Assembly (NCBI GenBank): GCA_036244855.1
Contig: BQKZ01000970.1
Span: forward strand, 78,422 to 89,268
Direction of reading: 5' to 3'
Length of the DNA stretch: 10,847 nucleotides
From: Temnopleurus reevesii
Taxonomy: Eukaryota > Echinodermata > Echinoidea > Temnopleuroida > Temnopleuridae
In this document: piece after piece, positions 8,587 to 10,847 of the stretch
How positions within the stretch are numbered: the stretch's first letter is position 1
Layout: every line of letters begins with the position of its first letter
The notes under the pieces: generated by a model
Database searches by the model: none
What the model saw: the letters and a program-made list of their open reading frames with translations, nothing else
Told to the model about the DNA's origin: nothing
Made by a program: the position numbers and the translations under genes

Positions 8587-9076
8587 AGTCAGTCTCAGGA
8601 AAGCTATGAATCAAGATTTGTTAGAATGTCGACACTCTAAGAGGTCTATCCTTTCACATGTTGGAAGATTAACAAAGAGAAACATGGTGAAATGTGAAGG
8701 AGAAGGAAAAAAAAACTTCTTTAATTTTAAGAAATGAACTCTGATCATCAAGTTCAGCCAAGTTATTCCAATATAGAATATTCTGATATACTTTCCACTT
8801 TTTTGGTATTTTTTTATGCTGTCTTGCCTGTTCATTATTTTGTAAAGTTACAATCACAAATTTCAAAGACTTTTAAGGTTAAAGCTACTTATACTTTGAA
8901 AATCTTTTTTTTTTCTTCTTACTCTCAGCGGTTGTTTTTGAAACAATGTTTGTCATCAACTCCATGTAATATTTGTTATAATTTGATTATGAAAATAATA
9001 AAATATACAAACGCAAAAGGAAGAGGGGGCAAGAAAATGTACAATAAAATGAAAAGAATATTTTTGTTGAGCCTAC
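8587..9076. other. Start of the large intron after the loop exon
   Basis: AT-rich, with a run of t in the plus strand at about 8907-8916. The plus-strand open frame 8734-9129 runs across the donor site and into the loop exon antisense; it is rich in Phe, Ser, Lys and Leu and is not supported as a gene. Confidence 0.5.
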
Positions 9077-9651
9077 CTGTTCTGCACTCCCTGGTGATTC
9101 AGGATTATTCAAAGCGTTTGCTCCTGTGAGTTGTTCTGTGCTCTTCTCAAACTGTTGATCCACGCCATTGGCTATAGGTCCTACATTAAGTTCTGCACCA
9201 CCATTAGAGGCACCATTCACTTTGATCGTTGTTTCACACAATCCGTTACCGTTCCCATTCCCTTTGGCATGCTCCATTTGTTCGTTATCATTTTGAAGGT
9301 ACGCAGGGTTGTTTGTCGGCTGGTTACCATCTACTTTGTTTGGACGACGTCCGTTGGTGGGAACGATAGGAGGCAGTACGATCCCGTTCCCAGTCTTTAG
9401 ACTCAGCGGACTATCACAAGCTTGAGACACAGTCGTAATCTGCGTCGGTTCATCCACGATAATGTCCCCATTTGTGTATCCGTTGTGATAGGATATTGTA
9501 AGTTTTTGATTGGATCTTGCGCTCTCCGGTCGGCTTGAGGATTGTTCGTTAGGTTGTGAGGAGTCCTTATCGGTAGGTTGGTTACCGGTCGGTGAGTGTT
9601 GTGTTTTCGCAATCACCTGAAGCTGCATAGCTTTATCCTCAACGACATCAG
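9077..9651 (-). CDS. SLC24A: Internal exon of an NCKX-type exchanger, large cytosolic loop segment
   Basis: A 575-nt internal exon. The acceptor reads tttctcatttttag, followed by ctgatgtcg; the donor is CAG|GTAGGC. It enters in phase 1 (two bases, CT, finish a codon begun in the previous exon), then carries 191 complete codons from DVVEDKAMQL to ESPGSAEQ and leaves in phase 0. The peptide is hydrophilic with no membrane segment, rich in Asn, Gln, Gly, Ser, Thr and Pro, with a GNGNGNG run near residue 133 and only two cysteines. It is called an exchanger loop because the next recognisable exon on the same strand starts in the matching phase and encodes the conserved SLC24A sequence that follows the loop in this family. 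The loop itself is hypervariable between species, so homology cannot be read from it directly. Family knowledge: the loop lies in the cytosol between the two membrane halves. The frame stays open beyond both splice sites (9682 to 8987), but those extensions are low-complexity intron translation. Coding status is well supported; membership in the exchanger gene is inferred from context. Confidence 0.78.
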
Positions 9652-10847
9652 CTAAAAATGAGAAATAAAATGGGTAAATCATAAAAAGCCTAACAAAATG
9701 TGCATATCACTTCAACACAATGATTTTCATCCAATAAAAGTTGATTGTAATCATCTTTAAAAGACCCAATTGACCCTTTAGATGTGATGGGCTTCTTCAT
9801 TTGAGGAAGGTATTTCGTCTGTGACAATGATTATGAAGCATGTAGATGAGGTTGATTTTCACCGATGAAATGCTACGTTGTTTATTAAGAAATACCAAAG
9901 TTTCAGAGAGGGAAAGATTTGCCTCTTTTGACACATTCATTGAAAGGCCATAAAATATCCAGGTGAGACATAGACTTCAAATAAAAGCTGAGGCTAGGTA
10001 AGTGCCAATACCATCAACACACTCTTGGCACAGTGAGGCTGGCCACAGAGTTATGCAACAAACTAAAAGGTTTATTTGCAAAAAAAAATATTCAACTGGA
10101 AACATTTCTCAGAAAGACTTTTCCATAAATTAACAACTGGGTTGTAATAAAAGGGCATATTTATTCAACCTTACAGGACCCTATTGATACGATGGAAACA
10201 ATATGTGAGAGTACAAAACTTTGCTCTTTCAGTATCAAGTCACAGTTCAGTCAAGAAAACTGTCCATCATTTTACCTCAAGTTCTATCGACAATGAAAAA
10301 TAGAGTTTCCCAAAATCACTTGGAAATCTATTATACAATTCACATCTCGAGAAGGGACAGTCCCCTCAGTAGCGATAACCACAATAGTCTCCTAGAATAT
10401 AACAACCCGTCGGCCAATTTGAAAAATCAATCAAAATTCTTTTTTTTTGTTTATAAATCGGCAACAAAAGGAAATGTAGAGCACCAATATCAAGTCTGTC
10501 TTGTAGAAGTCATTTTCCCTCCGTCACGTACTCTCTCTTCCTATCTCATCACTCTACCATTTACATAACGGTCTTGTCTGTCCCCAGGCTATTATAAAAA
10601 CCTATTGCCCTGCTCTGGGTGCATTATAAAAACCTATCGCCCCCGCTCCCATTGCATTAGAAGATGTGGATATATTACATGTTGGTGACCATTATGGGAT
10701 TAGATCCCTGAGAGTATCTCACTTAGACTGAACAAGTTAATATGATCAGCACTGGAGTCCAATTCCCTCTAAAAATAAAACCTGCCACTACAAAAATATA
10801 TGTGACTTGACATACTCCAAGACAGTTTTAATTCAACAGGAGCACAT
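9652..10847 (-). other. Upstream intron of the exchanger gene (partial)
   Basis: This phase-1 intron ends with acceptor tttctcatttttag; its donor lies beyond the window. At least 1,196 nt are present. No exchanger exon encoding the first membrane half was recognised. A plus-strand frame at 10221-10568 has no known domain. The 33-bp tandem repeat at 10591-10655 is listed separately. Confidence 0.6.
10591..10655. repeat. Two-copy tandem repeat of 32-33 bp
   Basis: The unit begins attataaaaacctat, followed by tgccctgctctgggtgc in copy 1 (10591-10622) and cgcccccgctcccattgc in copy 2 (10623-10655). The first 15 bases are identical and the second half has diverged in a C-rich context. Confidence 0.7.

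Larger units (their letters stand above)
2518..9076 (-). other. Intron between the loop exon and the 138-nt exchanger exon
   Basis: A 6,559-nt phase-0 intron with donor GTAGGC at its 5' end (9076) and acceptor ttgtttgttttcag at its 3' end (2518). Its 3' end holds the array of decayed exon copies. Elsewhere it contains the hairpin repeat pair near 3387-3640, a pyrimidine tract, and a MITE-like element at 8411-8586. No further exon that would join in phase 0 to both neighbours was found, but short cassette exons cannot be excluded by eye. Confidence 0.75.

Noticed and set aside
8734..9129. 131-codon plus-strand open frame
   Set aside because: Composition is that of AT-rich intron and it overlaps a well-supported donor and exon on the opposite strand.

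Overview
The window looks like animal genomic DNA. It is AT-rich and mostly non-coding, with GT-AG spliced exons, a tRNA-type SINE body and small inverted-repeat (MITE-like) elements. The style of the repeats (a SINE tail with 'gcgccttgagcac' and 'gtgcgctatataaat', and palindromic MITEs) suggests a marine deuterostome, most likely an echinoderm such as a sea urchin. That assignment rests on recall of repeat families, not on a search.

One gene can be recognised, on the minus strand, and only its middle is in the window. It is a K+-dependent Na+/Ca2+ exchanger (NCKX, SLC24A family), nearest in style to the NCKX1/NCKX2/Nckx30C branch. Reading in the direction of transcription there is: an upstream intron (10847 to 9652, partial); a 575-nt exon (9651 to 9077) encoding 191 complete codons of a polar, low-complexity segment, taken to be the large cytosolic loop; a 6,559-nt intron (9076 to 2518); a 138-nt exon (2517 to 2380) encoding the end of the loop and the first membrane segment of the second half of the exchanger; and a further intron (2379 to 1, partial). 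The first exon ends and the second begins in phase 0, so they join in frame. The N-terminal half with the first alpha repeat should lie beyond 10847, and the second alpha repeat lies beyond position 1.

The most interesting structure is just upstream (in transcript sense) of the 138-nt exon. That exon, with some of its preceding intron, has been tandemly duplicated several times. Copy 2 (2566-2674) is about 94% identical without gaps but has an in-frame stop and no 3' end or splice donor. Copy 3 (2708-2784) has a 29-nt frameshifting deletion. Copy 4 (about 2860-2946) is strongly decayed, and a possible copy 5 lies near 3067-3120. This is a graveyard of pseudo-exons next to one live exon.

The rest is intron with repeats: a MITE-like element at 864-993, a 5'-truncated SINE at about 1537-1740, a diverged ~168-bp repeat pair containing a perfect 12-bp hairpin at about 3387-3640, a pyrimidine tract at about 5868-6040, a second MITE-like element at 8411-8586, and a 33-bp two-copy tandem repeat at 10591-10655. 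I found no RNA gene, CRISPR array, bacterial feature or intact transposase gene. No new biological system is evident; the exon array is the part that deserves a second look.
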